A DNA stretch of 64,000 nt from Pseudomonadota bacterium (GTDB lineage: Bacteria > Desulfobacterota > Desulfovibrionia > Desulfovibrionales > Desulfovibrionaceae), in contig JAEWPX010000030.1 of the NCBI GenBank assembly GCA_023399375.1, forward strand, positions 1-64,000, read 5' to 3'. A model generated the notes under the pieces. The model had not been told where the DNA came from. It saw only the letters and a program-made list of their open reading frames with translations, and searched no databases. A program made the translations under genes and the position numbers. Shown here piece by piece: positions 54,602 to 63,926 of this stretch. Every line of letters begins with the position of its first letter. Within the stretch, counting starts at the first letter, position 1.

Positions 54602-55899
54602 AGCTGGCCGTTCACGGCGGGGCGCCGGTAAGGACCCGCCCTTTTCCCGCGTACAAGGTTGTTGGCGAAGAAGAGAAAACCGCCGCCGTCCGCGTGCTCG
54701 AATCCGGCGTCCTGTCGCGCTATCTCGGCTGCTGGGACGAGGACTTCTACGGCGGGACCGAGGTTCGCGCCTTCGAGGAAGAATGGGCCGCGCGCTTCGG
54801 AGTCAAACACGCCGTGGCCGTCAACTCCTGCACGTCCGGCCTGTATGCCGCCGTGGGCGCCATCGGCGCTGGGCCGGGCGACGAGATCATCGTCCCGCCC
54901 TACACCATGGCCGCCACGGCCACCGCGCCGCTCATCTACGGGGCCGTGCCCGTGTTCGCCGACATCGAGCCCGACTGTTTTTGCATCGACCCGGCCGCCG
55001 TGGAGGCCGCCATCACCCCGCGCACCCGGGCGATCATGGCCGTGGACCTGTTCGGCCAGCCCTACGACGCCGACGCCGTCAACGCCATCGCCGACAAACA
55101 CGGCCTCGTCGTCATCGAGGACGCCGCCCAGGCCGCCGGAGCCCTGCACCGGGGCCGCCATGCCGGTGCGCTGGCCAGGATCGGCGTGTATTCCCTCAAC
55201 TACCACAAACACATTCACACGGGCGAAGGCGGGCTGGTCGTGACCGACGACGACCGCTTGGCGGAGCGCGTGCGCCTGATCCGCAACCACGCCGAAGCCG
55301 TGGTCGAGGACATGGGGATGACCGACCTGGTCAACATGGTCGGTTTTAACTACCGCCTCACCGAATTGCAGGCGGCCATCGGCCGGTCGCTGCTGCCCAA
55401 GCTCGATTGCCTGGTGCGCGAACGGCAGGACAACTGCGCCTTCCTGGCCGAAAAGATGGCCCAGATTCCCGCCCTTGTCCCCCCCGCCGTGCGCGCGGGC
55501 TGCACGCACGTCCATTACATGCACACGTGGCGTTTCCTGGAAGAACGCGCGGGCGTGCCGCGCGACCGCTTCCTCGAGGCCGTACGCGCCGAGCTTCCCC
55601 CCTCGCAGGGGCGCGAGCGCGAAGGCGCCCTCATCAGCGGCGGCTACGTCAAGCCGCTGTACCTCCAGCCGCTGTTCCAGAAGCGTATCGCCTTCGGCTC
55701 CGGGGGCTATCCCTTCGCCAAGCCCTGGTACGCGGGCGAGGTCCGCTACGACAAGGGCATCTGCCCGGTGGTGGAACGCATGCACGAACGGGAGCTTTTC
55801 ACCCACGAACTCATGCGCCCGGGCATGACCCGGGGCGACCTCGCCGACGTGGCGGACGCCTTCGCCAAGGTCTGGGAGCACCGCAGTGCGCTCGCCTGA
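54598..55899 (+). CDS. DegT/DnrJ/EryC1/StrS-family PLP aminotransferase (StsA/AHBA-like subgroup)
   Basis: The protein of 433 residues starts MKLAVHGGAPVRTRPFP, an extended N-terminus typical of scyllo-inosose aminotransferase and AHBA-synthase relatives. NSCTSGLYAAVGAIG near 78 holds the phosphate, EDAAQAAGA near 175 the ring, and Lys204 in YSLNYHKHIHTGEGG forms the Schiff base. It is longer than PseC by about 50 residues. With PseB upstream it could carry the 4-amination of the pseudaminic path, or aminate a cyclitol-like or other keto sugar. It overlaps genes on both sides. Confidence 0.88.
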   Translation: MKLAVHGGAPVRTRPFPAYKVVGEEEKTAAVRVLESGVLSRYLGCWDEDFYGGTEVRAFEEEWAARFGVKHAVAVNSCTSGLYAAVGAIGAGPGDEIIVPPYTMAATATAPLIYGAVPVFADIEPDCFCIDPAAVEAAITPRTRAIMAVDLFGQPYDADAVNAIADKHGLVVIEDAAQAAGALHRGRHAGALARIGVYSLNYHKHIHTGEGGLVVTDDDRLAERVRLIRNHAEAVVEDMGMTDLVNMVGFNYRLTELQAAIGRSLLPKLDCLVRERQDNCAFLAEKMAQIPALVPPAVRAGCTHVHYMHTWRFLEERAGVPRDRFLEAVRAELPPSQGREREGALISGGYVKPLYLQPLFQKRIAFGSGGYPFAKPWYAGEVRYDKGICPVVERMHERELFTHELMRPGMTRGDLADVADAFAKVWEHRSALA

Positions 55900-56443
55900 G
55901 GCGGCCGCGACACCGTTGTTGCACGGCGAGCGGGTCGTCCTTCGCCCCTTCGGGCCGCAACACCTCAGCGCGCGCTACGTGTCCTGGCTCAACGACCCCC
56001 AGACCGTGCGCTTCAGCGAGCAGCGCCACCGCAGCCATACCCTGGAGAGCTGCCGCGAATGGACCGCGGCCATGACCCGGCCACCCCACCGCCTCTGGGC
56101 CGTCGAGGCCGCGTCCCTCGGGCACGTGGGCAATCTGGCGGTGTACGCGGATCCAGCCAACAGCCTCGCCGACCTGACCATCCTGCTCGGCGAGGGCCGG
56201 GGCCGGGGCTTCGGCCTCGACGCCTGGAAAACCGGGCTCGCTTGGCTGCTCGGACCCGGCGGCCTGCGCAAGGTCACGGCCGGCACCCTGGCCGCCAACG
56301 AACCCATGCTGGCCGTCATGCGCGCCTCGGGCATGGCCGAGGACGGCATACGCCGGCGCCATTATCTCTTGGAAGGGCGGGAGGTGGACGTCGTCTGCAT
56401 GGCGGCGTTTCGCTCCCCCACAATGCAAGGAGAACGCAGTTGA
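55886..56443 (+). CDS. GNAT acetyltransferase (PseH/RimJ-like)
   Basis: LLHGERVVLRPFGPQHLS near residue 10 and SWLNDPQTVRFSEQRHRSHT near 35 open a GNAT fold. LGEGRGRGFGLDAWKTGLAWL near 107 is the acetyl-CoA loop, with VTAGTLAANEPMLAVMRASG near 132. The 185 residues resemble PseH, which acetylates the 4-amino group before the synthase step. GTG 55886 starts within the aminotransferase gene. The stop codon overlaps the start of the fusion gene (TTGA). The role in N4-acetylation is the likely one. Confidence 0.87.
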   Translation: MRSPEAAATPLLHGERVVLRPFGPQHLSARYVSWLNDPQTVRFSEQRHRSHTLESCREWTAAMTRPPHRLWAVEAASLGHVGNLAVYADPANSLADLTILLGEGRGRGFGLDAWKTGLAWLLGPGGLRKVTAGTLAANEPMLAVMRASGMAEDGIRRRHYLLEGREVDVVCMAAFRSPTMQGERS

Positions 56444-59067
56444 ATCACAAAGGCAAACCGCTGTTCCGCGATCTGCGCTACTGCGTGCGCTGCTGCATGC
56501 CCGAAACCGAGGAAGGCACCGCCCACGACGCCCTGGGCGTCTGCCGCGCCTGCCAGTCCTCGGAACAGAAGATGCATATCGACTGGGTCGCGCGGGAAAA
56601 GAAGCTGCGGGAAATTTTCGCCAAGGCCAAGGCCGACGCGGGCAGCAACTACGACTGCGTGCTGCCGATAAGCGGCGGCAAGGACAGCATGTTCCAGGCC
56701 CACGTGCTGGTCAAGGTCTACAACATGAAGCCCCTGGCCGTGACGTTCAATCACAACTGGTACAGCGAGACCGGGTGGTACAACCTCGTGAACCTCCTGG
56801 AAACGTTCAACCTCGACCACGTGATGTTCACGCCCAACCGGGGCTTGGTCAACCGCCTGGCCGCAAAGTCCCTGCGCGAGATCGGCGACACCTGCTGGCA
56901 TTGCCACAGCGGCTGCGGTGCATTTCCCCTGCAGGTGGCCGTGCGCTTCGGCATCCCGCTGCTCGTCTACGGCGAATCCGCCTCGGAAGCATACGGCCTG
57001 ACCGACTACAACAACCCCATCCTCTACGACCGCGATTACTTCACGAAGATCTCGGCAAGGCGCACGCCGGACGAAATGGTCTGCGACACCCTCAGCGCCA
57101 AGGACATGCATCCGTTCCAGCTGCCGAGCTACGCGGAATGCGAGGACGCGGCCATCCACGGCATCCACCTCGGCGACTACCTCTTCTGGGACGACGAACG
57201 CCATACCGAATTCGTGCGCGACGTGTACGGCTGGCGCGAGACCCAGCTGGAGAACAGCTACAAAGGCTACAAGAGCGCCGAATGCGTCATGCCCGGCATG
57301 CACGACTTCACCTGTTACCTGAAACGCGGTTTCGGCCGGGCGTCGGTGCAGGGCTCCGTGGACGTGCGCAACGGCCTGCTCACCCGGGAAGAGGCCTTTG
57401 ACCTCATCGCCAGCGTCGATCCGGTCCGCCCCGAGGCGCTGGACTATTTCCTGGGGATCACCGGGCTGAGCGAAGAGGAGTTCTACGCCATCATGGCCGG
57501 GCTGCGCATGGACAAGCTGCGCGACGCCGACATGCCCGTGCTGCCCAAGCAGGCGCCCAACCGGGAACGCATCCTGCCCTTCGCCCAACAGCTCATCGAA
57601 CGCCTGCGCCGCACGGATACGGCCACCTACGGCACGCCGCTTACCGCCGGTAACCGCACGCCCCACCGCGAGCCCGAACCGGACCTTTTTCTGCGCCGCA
57701 GCCTGCCCGAACTGGTGCGGGACTTGGCCGACGGCGCGCTGACCCCGATCGACCTGGCCGAGACGACCATTCGCCGCGTGGAGGCGCTCGACGCCCGGTT
57801 CATGGCCTTCGAACACTTCGACGCCGCACGCCTGCGCGCCGCCGCCCGGGAGTGCGCCGCGCGCCTCGTGCCGGGACAGGCCCTGCGCCTGCTCGAAGGC
57901 ATGCCCATCGGCGTCAAGGACGCCTACAACACCGCGGACTACCCCACCGAGATGGGAAGCGCGCTGTGGCGCGGCTTCACTCCGGGCAACGACGCTCGCC
58001 TGGTCTACAATCTCAAGCGCGCCGGCGCGGTGGTCGCGGGCAAGACCGTGACCGCCGAGTTCGCGGTCCACGCCCTGGGCAAGACCGTGAACCCCCACGA
58101 TGCGACCCGCACCCCGGGCACGTCCTCCTCGGGCTCGGCCGTGGCCGTGGCCCTGGGCATGGTCCCGGCGGCGCTCGGCACCCAGACCGCCGGCTCCATC
58201 ATCCGCCCGGCCAGCTTCTGCGGCATCTACGGCTTCAAGCCCAGCTTCGGCCTGCTGCCGCGCACCGGCACGCTCAAGACCACCGACAGCCTGGACACCC
58301 TGGGCTTCCTGGCCGCCCGGCGCGACAGCCTTGCGCCGCTGTTTGCCGCCTTGCGCGTCCACGGCGGCAACTACCCCGTCAGCAACGCCGCCCTGTCCGA
58401 CCGTAAGCGCCAGACCAAGCCGGCCGGCCGGCCCTGGCGCGTGGCGCTGCTTAAGACCCACACCTTCCCCGGCGCGCCCGACTACGCCCAAAAAGCCCTG
58501 CTCGACCTGGCCCGGGCGCTCGACGCCGACCCCGACATCGAGGTCGTCGAGGCGGAGCTGCCGGAAATCCTCGGCCGCGCCCACGACATCCACCGCACCA
58601 TCTACCACTGTTCCCTGGCCTACTACTTCGCCCAGGAATCACGCAGCGAGACCGACCTGTCCGACGTCATCCGCGAAATCATCGCCGAGGGGCGCACCAT
58701 CTCCGCCCTGGACTACAATCAAGCCCTGCGCAACCAGGAAATCTGCATCGCGGCCATGGACGAGCTCATGCGCGGCTTCGACGCGGGCATCAGCCTCGCC
58801 ACGGCCGGCGAAGCCCCCTTGCGCGACCGGTTCGAACTGCCCGACCCCGCGCTCGTCTGGACCCTGACCCACCTGCCGGCCGTCAGCGCCCCGACGTTCG
58901 TCTCGCCGGCCGGGCTGCCCTTCGGCGTGCAGTGCGTGGCGCGCAAATACAACGACCCGCTGCTGCTCGACTGCATCGACGTCCTGGGCCGCAAGGGCTT
59001 CCTGCCCGACGGCCCCTCGCCCCTCGCGCCCGCGGCGCGGGAGGACGCGGCCGGGGAACGCGCATGA
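56440..59067 (+). CDS. Fusion: PseA/WbpG-like N-acetyl-sugar amidotransferase plus amidase-signature enzyme
   Basis: Residues 1-400 are an N-acetyl sugar amidotransferase of the WbpG/PseA family. They contain CxxC pairs (CVRCC at 15-19 and CRAC near 44), the ATP-pyrophosphatase loop SGGKDSM at 78-84 and CWHCHSGCG near 155. Residues 410-875 are a complete amidase-signature domain. Its triad is Lys493 in GMPIGVKDAYN, Ser562 in GTSSSGSAVA and Ser586 in TAGSIIRP; the two serines are 24 apart, as in known amidases. WbpG-type enzymes normally take ammonia from separate HisH/HisF-like proteins, and none is encoded here. The amidase part may release ammonia for sugar amidation. The TTG start has AAGGAGA before it and overlaps the GNAT gene. 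Confidence 0.9.
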   Translation: MNHKGKPLFRDLRYCVRCCMPETEEGTAHDALGVCRACQSSEQKMHIDWVAREKKLREIFAKAKADAGSNYDCVLPISGGKDSMFQAHVLVKVYNMKPLAVTFNHNWYSETGWYNLVNLLETFNLDHVMFTPNRGLVNRLAAKSLREIGDTCWHCHSGCGAFPLQVAVRFGIPLLVYGESASEAYGLTDYNNPILYDRDYFTKISARRTPDEMVCDTLSAKDMHPFQLPSYAECEDAAIHGIHLGDYLFWDDERHTEFVRDVYGWRETQLENSYKGYKSAECVMPGMHDFTCYLKRGFGRASVQGSVDVRNGLLTREEAFDLIASVDPVRPEALDYFLGITGLSEEEFYAIMAGLRMDKLRDADMPVLPKQAPNRERILPFAQQLIERLRRTDTATYGTPLTAGNRTPHREPEPDLFLRRSLPELVRDLADGALTPIDLAETTIRRVEALDARFMAFEHFDAARLRAAARECAARLVPGQALRLLEGMPIGVKDAYNTADYPTEMGSALWRGFTPGNDARLVYNLKRAGAVVAGKTVTAEFAVHALGKTVNPHDATRTPGTSSSGSAVAVALGMVPAALGTQTAGSIIRPASFCGIYGFKPSFGLLPRTGTLKTTDSLDTLGFLAARRDSLAPLFAALRVHGGNYPVSNAALSDRKRQTKPAGRPWRVALLKTHTFPGAPDYAQKALLDLARALDADPDIEVVEAELPEILGRAHDIHRTIYHCSLAYYFAQESRSETDLSDVIREIIAEGRTISALDYNQALRNQEICIAAMDELMRGFDAGISLATAGEAPLRDRFELPDPALVWTLTHLPAVSAPTFVSPAGLPFGVQCVARKYNDPLLLDCIDVLGRKGFLPDGPSPLAPAAREDAAGERA

Positions 59068-60428
59068 GCCGTCCGCGCATCCTGCTCATGTCCCGGACCC
59101 TGCGCCGGGACTTGCCGAGCTATTACGTCCTCAAAAAGATCATCGAAGCCAAAAGCGGGGCCGCGGTGGTGGTGTGCAGCCAGCGTTCGGTCTTTTATTA
59201 CCTGCGCCACTGGCGGCCCCAGGCCCTGGTCTACCCCTGTTGCGGCGACACCCCCGATTTCGCTCCCTACGCCCCCGGGGTGCAGCTCTTCTGCTACTCC
59301 GGCGAGGGAGGGGAGGACGCCTCCCATTACGACGAACGTTTTTTTTGCGCATTTCCGGAATACCTCGACGCCGTGCGGCGGATTCTGGTCTGGGGGGAGA
59401 ACACGAAGCGGCAACTGCTGGACGACGAGGCCAAGGCGCACCAGGGCAGGTATCGGGACGTCCTCGAGAACGACAAGGTCCGGGTCGTCGGACACCCCCG
59501 ACTCGACCTGGCCCGCTATTTCCCCGGCCGCGCGCCGCGCCGCTCCATCGGCATCTGCACCCACTTCTTCACCCTCAACAATTTCCGGGGCGACTCCGCG
59601 TTGCACCTCTCCTTCGGGCGGGCCGACGTGGTTTCGGCGTTGGAGTTCGAGGTGGAGTTGCTCGGGATGGTCACGAAGATCATCGACTACCTCGTCGCCG
59701 AAACGGACTACGCGGTATCGGTGCGCCCCTATCCCCTGGAAGCGCCCCAGATGTACAAGGTGCACCGGGGGGGGAAGGCGTGTTTCTACAACACCGCCTA
59801 TGAAGGCCGCGTCAGCGTGGACGATCATCTGGATTTCCCCGGCTGGGCCGCCGGACAGGACATCGTGCTCAGCAGCGTCACCACGGCCCTCGGGGAAGCC
59901 TGCCTCCTGGGCGTGCCCATGCTGTTCATCGACAAGCTGTTGGCCAGGACGCACGGCTTCGCCTACTACAACTCCATCAACGAACTCCTGGGCAAGGTGG
60001 CCTGCGCCCCGAAAAAATTCGACGAGTTGACGCATTACATCGAAAACCCCGCTTCGGTGCCGTTCGACGCCGACGCGATGACGGCGTTCATGGCGCGCTA
60101 TTACAGCACGCACCTCCCCGGCGCGGCCCTGGAGCGCGTCGCGGACATCGTGCTCGCCGACGTCCAGTCCGCCGGCCCCTCCGGGGGCTTCCACATCCCG
60201 GCCGCAGCCGTCGCCGTGCGGGACTGGGTGAATTTCGGATTGGAGCGGATGGGGGATCCGTTGTGCGCCAATTTCAATTACCTCCCGGGATACCACCGCA
60301 TTCCGGAGTACTATGACCGCATCGCCGCCAACATCCTGGCGCATCGGGAAACGTCCCCCTATCCGATGCGCCCGCAGCAGGGTGCCGTTGCGGGCGAAAC
60401 ACGCGTCGCGGAGGTCCATGCCCCCTGA
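59064..60428 (+). CDS. Putative surface-carbohydrate glycosyltransferase (GT-B-like)
   Basis: The protein of 454 residues starts ILLMSRTLRRDLPSYYVLKK. Its second half carries RSIGICTHFFTLNNF near 170, VSVRPYPLEAPQMY near 218 and DIVLSSVTTALGEACLLG near 271, again an Arg-Pro and a Ser-Thr motif in a GT-B-like order. VRVVGHPRLDLARYFPG near 144 fits the linker of such enzymes. I cannot name the family. It is coupled to the amidotransferase fusion gene by a 4-base overlap and closes the nonulosonate locus, so it is a candidate nonulosonic acid transferase. A G8 run lies inside the gene. Confidence 0.74.
   Translation: MSRPRILLMSRTLRRDLPSYYVLKKIIEAKSGAAVVVCSQRSVFYYLRHWRPQALVYPCCGDTPDFAPYAPGVQLFCYSGEGGEDASHYDERFFCAFPEYLDAVRRILVWGENTKRQLLDDEAKAHQGRYRDVLENDKVRVVGHPRLDLARYFPGRAPRRSIGICTHFFTLNNFRGDSALHLSFGRADVVSALEFEVELLGMVTKIIDYLVAETDYAVSVRPYPLEAPQMYKVHRGGKACFYNTAYEGRVSVDDHLDFPGWAAGQDIVLSSVTTALGEACLLGVPMLFIDKLLARTHGFAYYNSINELLGKVACAPKKFDELTHYIENPASVPFDADAMTAFMARYYSTHLPGAALERVADIVLADVQSAGPSGGFHIPAAAVAVRDWVNFGLERMGDPLCANFNYLPGYHRIPEYYDRIAANILAHRETSPYPMRPQQGAVAGETRVAEVHAP
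59767..59774 (+). repeat. G8 tract within the putative glycosyltransferase gene
   Basis: Eight G in a row code for Arg-Gly-Gly at about residue 235-237. A gain or loss of one base would truncate the protein at its midpoint. C7 runs are fairly common in this GC-rich window, but no other G8 was seen. Confidence 0.7.
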
Positions 60429-60475
60429 CCCGTAACGGGGCCGGCCCGCGCCGCGCCCATAACCCGACGACCACC

Positions 60476-61900
60476 ATGCACAGCAGGCGCTTTCCCCATT
60501 ACGTGTTTCTGTGCTGCGGCCTCGCGGTCGCGGCGCTGCTCGTGGCCTTCGTCCTGGCCCCCGCGCAGGGGCTGACACCGGGTATGATCCGTGCCGCGCT
60601 TATCGGCGGCGGCCTCGTCGCCGCGGCGCTGCTCGCCCTGTTCTTCGTTCCCGCGCGGTTCGCCCAGAACACGCTGCTTATGCTGGTCTCGCTGCTGTTG
60701 CCGCTGCTTTTGCTCGAGTTCCTGCTGGGCTACCGGCCCGACCTGTTCGTCGGCGGAGCCAGCGCCGCCCACTACCTCGCCCCGAAAGCCTACCTGCGCT
60801 ACATCCGGCTGACCAACCCCACGACCTGGCAGGAACTGGGGTATAAAAAGGAGCGTTTCGACGTCTCCGGGCTCTACTACCACTACAAGCCGGGCATCAC
60901 CGTTCCCGGCCCCGCCGGCCCGGTGACCATGGACGAGATCGGCTTTCACAACCCGCCCGGGACCTACACCGACAACGCCGTCATCCCCTACGTCTTTCTC
61001 GGCGATTCCGGCACGGCCGGCCTGGAGGTGGAGAAGCCCTTCGCGCACATCGTGTCCGAAGCAACCGGCAAGCCCGCCCTGAACCTGGGCATCGGCGGCC
61101 AGTCCCCCCAGGACTATGCCACGGCGCTGGAGCGCTACGGCCTGGCCAAGAAGCCCAAGGTCGTGGTCGTGTCGCTTTTTTTAAACGACGTCTCCGACGC
61201 CCTGACCTACGACCGCCTGGAGCGGGCCGGCCTCGACGACGCGACGTATTATTTCGTCGGCGTCGAAGCCTATCCCGAAAAGGGTCCGGTCGGCTTCCTG
61301 CTCAACCGCCTGAACCTGCCGCGCTACGCGGCGGCCCTGGCCCTGTTCGGCCTGCCCGGACGCGGCGCGCACGCCCAGGCGGCCCCCCCTTCCGCGGCCG
61401 GCGCGTCGGCAGCGGCGGGCGGGCAGGAGATGGCCGCCTTTCCCGTGCACGGCGGGGCCGAAACCGTGCGTGTGCCCGCCGCGTCGATTCAGACCGAACT
61501 CGTGACCTCGAAGCTCACCGACGTCGAAATGGGCCCGACCCTGGCCGCCCTGGCCCGCATCAAGGCGCTTGCCGCTTCCGTGGGGGCCAAGGTGCTCGTC
61601 ACCTACATGCCGCAGCCCATCGAATACTACCGCCCCTTCCTCACCGAGGGCGCGGCGCATTTTGCCGCCGTGCCGGACGCGGATTTCGGCTGGGGCCGGC
61701 AGTTGCAGGCCTATGTGGAGTCCCTCGGGCTGCCGTTTTTCGACCCGCGCCCCGGAATGCGCCGCGAAGCCTCGGCCGCGCCGTTTCTTTTCCCGCACAT
61801 CAACGACGCCCACCTCAACACGGCCGGGCACGCCCTGTTCGGCCGCATGCTGGTGGAGCGCCTCACCGCCCTCGAGGCCGAAGGCGACGCGCAACCATGA
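60476..61900 (+). CDS. Membrane-anchored SGNH/GDSL hydrolase-like protein
   Basis: The first 100 residues hold three hydrophobic helices (FLCCGLAVAALLVAFVL, AALIGGGLVAAALLALFF, LLMLVSLLLPLLLLEFLLG). The rest is an SGNH-type domain: FLGDSGTAG near 176 with nucleophile Ser178, LGIGGQSPQDYATALERYG near 205, VVSLFLNDVSD near 232, and DAHLNTAGH near 444, with His446 as catalytic base. This is the order of O-acetylesterases and AlgJ/AlgX-type acetyltransferases. A Pro/Ala-rich insert lies near 300. It may remove or add acetyl groups on the glycan at the periplasmic face. Confidence 0.83.
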   Translation: MHSRRFPHYVFLCCGLAVAALLVAFVLAPAQGLTPGMIRAALIGGGLVAAALLALFFVPARFAQNTLLMLVSLLLPLLLLEFLLGYRPDLFVGGASAAHYLAPKAYLRYIRLTNPTTWQELGYKKERFDVSGLYYHYKPGITVPGPAGPVTMDEIGFHNPPGTYTDNAVIPYVFLGDSGTAGLEVEKPFAHIVSEATGKPALNLGIGGQSPQDYATALERYGLAKKPKVVVVSLFLNDVSDALTYDRLERAGLDDATYYFVGVEAYPEKGPVGFLLNRLNLPRYAAALALFGLPGRGAHAQAAPPSAAGASAAAGGQEMAAFPVHGGAETVRVPAASIQTELVTSKLTDVEMGPTLAALARIKALAASVGAKVLVTYMPQPIEYYRPFLTEGAAHFAAVPDADFGWGRQLQAYVESLGLPFFDPRPGMRREASAAPFLFPHINDAHLNTAGHALFGRMLVERLTALEAEGDAQP

Positions 61901-62844
61901 ACATTTTCCCCGTGCTGGTGGGCCTGTCCACCTATCTGCCGCCGGTGCACCGGATGCTCGCGCGCCTCTCCCGTGACGCGCCCAAGGACGCGGCCTATTG
62001 CTACGGCGTCTGGCTGCGCCACCTGACCCTGCTGTGGCAGGACGGCATGCGGGAGATGCCGGCCAGCCTCGCCGAACTCGGCCCCGGCGACTCCCTGGGC
62101 GTGGGGATCGCGGCCTTGCTCTCGGGTGTGGACCATTACGCGGCCCTGGACGTGGTGCGCCATGTCGATCCCGAGCGCTCCCTGGCCATGCTCGACGCGA
62201 TCGCAGCGCTGCTCGCGCGGCGCGCCGCCCGGCCGAAGAAGGCCTGGCCGGACTGCGACCCGCTTTACGGCCCGGACGGCTTTCCCGGGCACATCCTGAC
62301 GCCGCAACGCCTGGAACGCGCCCTGGCGCCGGCGCGCGTGGAGGCCATCCGCCGCGCCCTGGCCGGCCGGGGCCGCCCCGGGGATACGGTGTCCGTGGTC
62401 TACCACGCGCCCTTCGACGACCCCGGGGTCATCGCCCCGGAGAGCGTGGACGTGGTCGTGTCCCAGGCCGTGCTCGAGCACGTGGTCGATCTCGACGCCT
62501 GCCACCGCGCGCTTTACGCCTGGTTGCGGCCCGGCGGCCTGGCCGCGCACCACGTGGACCTCAAGTCCCACGGCATCAGCCGGGAGTGGAACGGTCATTG
62601 GGAGTATTCCCCGTTCTGGTGGCGGCTGGTGGTGGGCAAAAAGCCCTACCTGCTCAACCGCGTGCCCTGTTCGGGCCAGCTGGCGGCCCTGGAACGTGCC
62701 GGCTTCGAAATCGTCTCCGCGCGCACCGCACAGGGGCGGGGCATCGGCCGTGACCGCGCGGCCGCGGCCTTTCGCGGGCTGCCCGACTCGGATTTCCTCG
62801 ACCGCAATCTCTTTTGCGTGGCGCGAAAGCCCGCCCGGCCATGA
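61897..62844 (+). CDS. Class I SAM-dependent methyltransferase-like protein
   Basis: The protein has 315 residues. SLAELGPGDSLGVGIAALLS near 58 is a SAM-loop variant, and VDVVVSQAVLEHVVDLDACH near 187 with WLRPGGLAAHHVDLKSHG near 208 complete the fold. DGMREMPASLAELGPG and the long middle section differ from the other methyltransferases in this window. The start overlaps the SGNH gene by 4 bases. Capsule- or lipopolysaccharide-linked methyltransferases of this layout are common; the target is unknown. Confidence 0.82.
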   Translation: MNIFPVLVGLSTYLPPVHRMLARLSRDAPKDAAYCYGVWLRHLTLLWQDGMREMPASLAELGPGDSLGVGIAALLSGVDHYAALDVVRHVDPERSLAMLDAIAALLARRAARPKKAWPDCDPLYGPDGFPGHILTPQRLERALAPARVEAIRRALAGRGRPGDTVSVVYHAPFDDPGVIAPESVDVVVSQAVLEHVVDLDACHRALYAWLRPGGLAAHHVDLKSHGISREWNGHWEYSPFWWRLVVGKKPYLLNRVPCSGQLAALERAGFEIVSARTAQGRGIGRDRAAAAFRGLPDSDFLDRNLFCVARKPARP

Positions 62845-63926
62845 CCTCGGTCCTTTTCGTCAGCTCCACCCTGGGCGGCGGCGGCGCGGAGCGCGTGTTC
62901 GCGACGCTGCTTACGCACCTGGACCGTGGCCGCTTCCGGCCCGCTCTGGCCCTGGTGCGCAAGACCGGCGGCTACCTCGCCGACGTGCCCGCCGACGTGC
63001 CCGTGCACGACCTGGGTTGCAGGACGCACCACACCGCTCCGCCCAAGCTCGTCGCGCTTATCCGCCGCCTGCGCCCGGACGCGGTCCTTTGCACGCACAG
63101 CCACGTCAATCTGATCCTCGGCATGTGCGCGCCCTTGCTGCCGCGCAAAACGCGCCTGATCGGACGCGAGACGGCCATCCTCAGCCGGCACACGAGGCAG
63201 TTTTCCCATCCCGCCCTGCACGACGCCGCCTACCGCCTGGCATACAAGGGGCTCGACCGGATGGTCTGCCAGTCCGCGGACATGCTCGCCGACCTGCGCG
63301 ACAACTACGGCCTGCCGCCGGCGAAAATGGTCATGCTGCCCAATCCCGTGGACACGGACCGGGTCGTGCGCGACGCGGACGCCGCCGCGAACCCCTATCC
63401 GCCGGGCGGGGTCGAACTCGTGAGCGTCGGCCGCCTGGCCCCGCAAAAGGGCTTCGACCTGCTCCTTGCCGCCGTCGCCGCCATGCGCACGCCGGGCGTG
63501 CGCCTCACCGTACTCGGCGAGGGCGGCGAACGGGACGCGCTCCTGGCCAAGGCCGCCTCGCTCGGCATCGCCGACGCCGTGCGCTTTCCCGGCTTCCAGG
63601 CCAATCCCTACCCGTACATGCGCCACGCCGACCTGTTCGTGCTGGCCTCGCGCTACGAGCCCTTTCCCAACGCCGTGCTGGAGGCCCTGGCCCTGGGCGC
63701 GCCCGTGGCCGCCTTCCGCTGCCCCGGCGGCATCGCCGAGATCGTGGTGGAGGGCCGGGACGGACGCACCGCGCCGGCCGGAGACGTGGCCGCCCTGGCC
63801 CGGGCCATGGACGACGCCCTGGCCGCGCGTCTTTCCCGCGAGGCCATCCGCCGCCGCGCCCGGGAACGCTTCGACGTGTCCGTGGTCGTGCCGCAGTACG
63901 AGCGGGTGCTGGCCGGCGACGCCTGA
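62841..63926 (+). CDS. Family 4 (GT-B) glycosyltransferase
   Basis: VLFVSSTLGGGGAERVFATL at the N-terminus is the acceptor Rossmann loop, with MLPNPVDTDRV near 170, LVSVGRLAPQKGFDLLLAAV near 198, VTVLGEGGERDALL-like LTVLGEGGERDALL near 224 and ASRYEPFPNAVLEALALG near 269, where E-x7-E (EPFPNAVLE) is complete. The 361 residues fit WaaG/WsaF-like enzymes. It overlaps the methyltransferase gene by 4 bases. The 74 bases after its stop, to the window end, hold no recognisable gene. Confidence 0.9.
   Translation: MTSVLFVSSTLGGGGAERVFATLLTHLDRGRFRPALALVRKTGGYLADVPADVPVHDLGCRTHHTAPPKLVALIRRLRPDAVLCTHSHVNLILGMCAPLLPRKTRLIGRETAILSRHTRQFSHPALHDAAYRLAYKGLDRMVCQSADMLADLRDNYGLPPAKMVMLPNPVDTDRVVRDADAAANPYPPGGVELVSVGRLAPQKGFDLLLAAVAAMRTPGVRLTVLGEGGERDALLAKAASLGIADAVRFPGFQANPYPYMRHADLFVLASRYEPFPNAVLEALALGAPVAAFRCPGGIAEIVVEGRDGRTAPAGDVAALARAMDDALAARLSREAIRRRARERFDVSVVVPQYERVLAGDA

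Noticed and set aside
56059..56439. A longer N-terminus for the amidotransferase-amidase fusion
   Set aside because: The extra residues are a shadow of the GNAT gene. The TTG at 56440 has a good ribosome site, and the family domain starts there.
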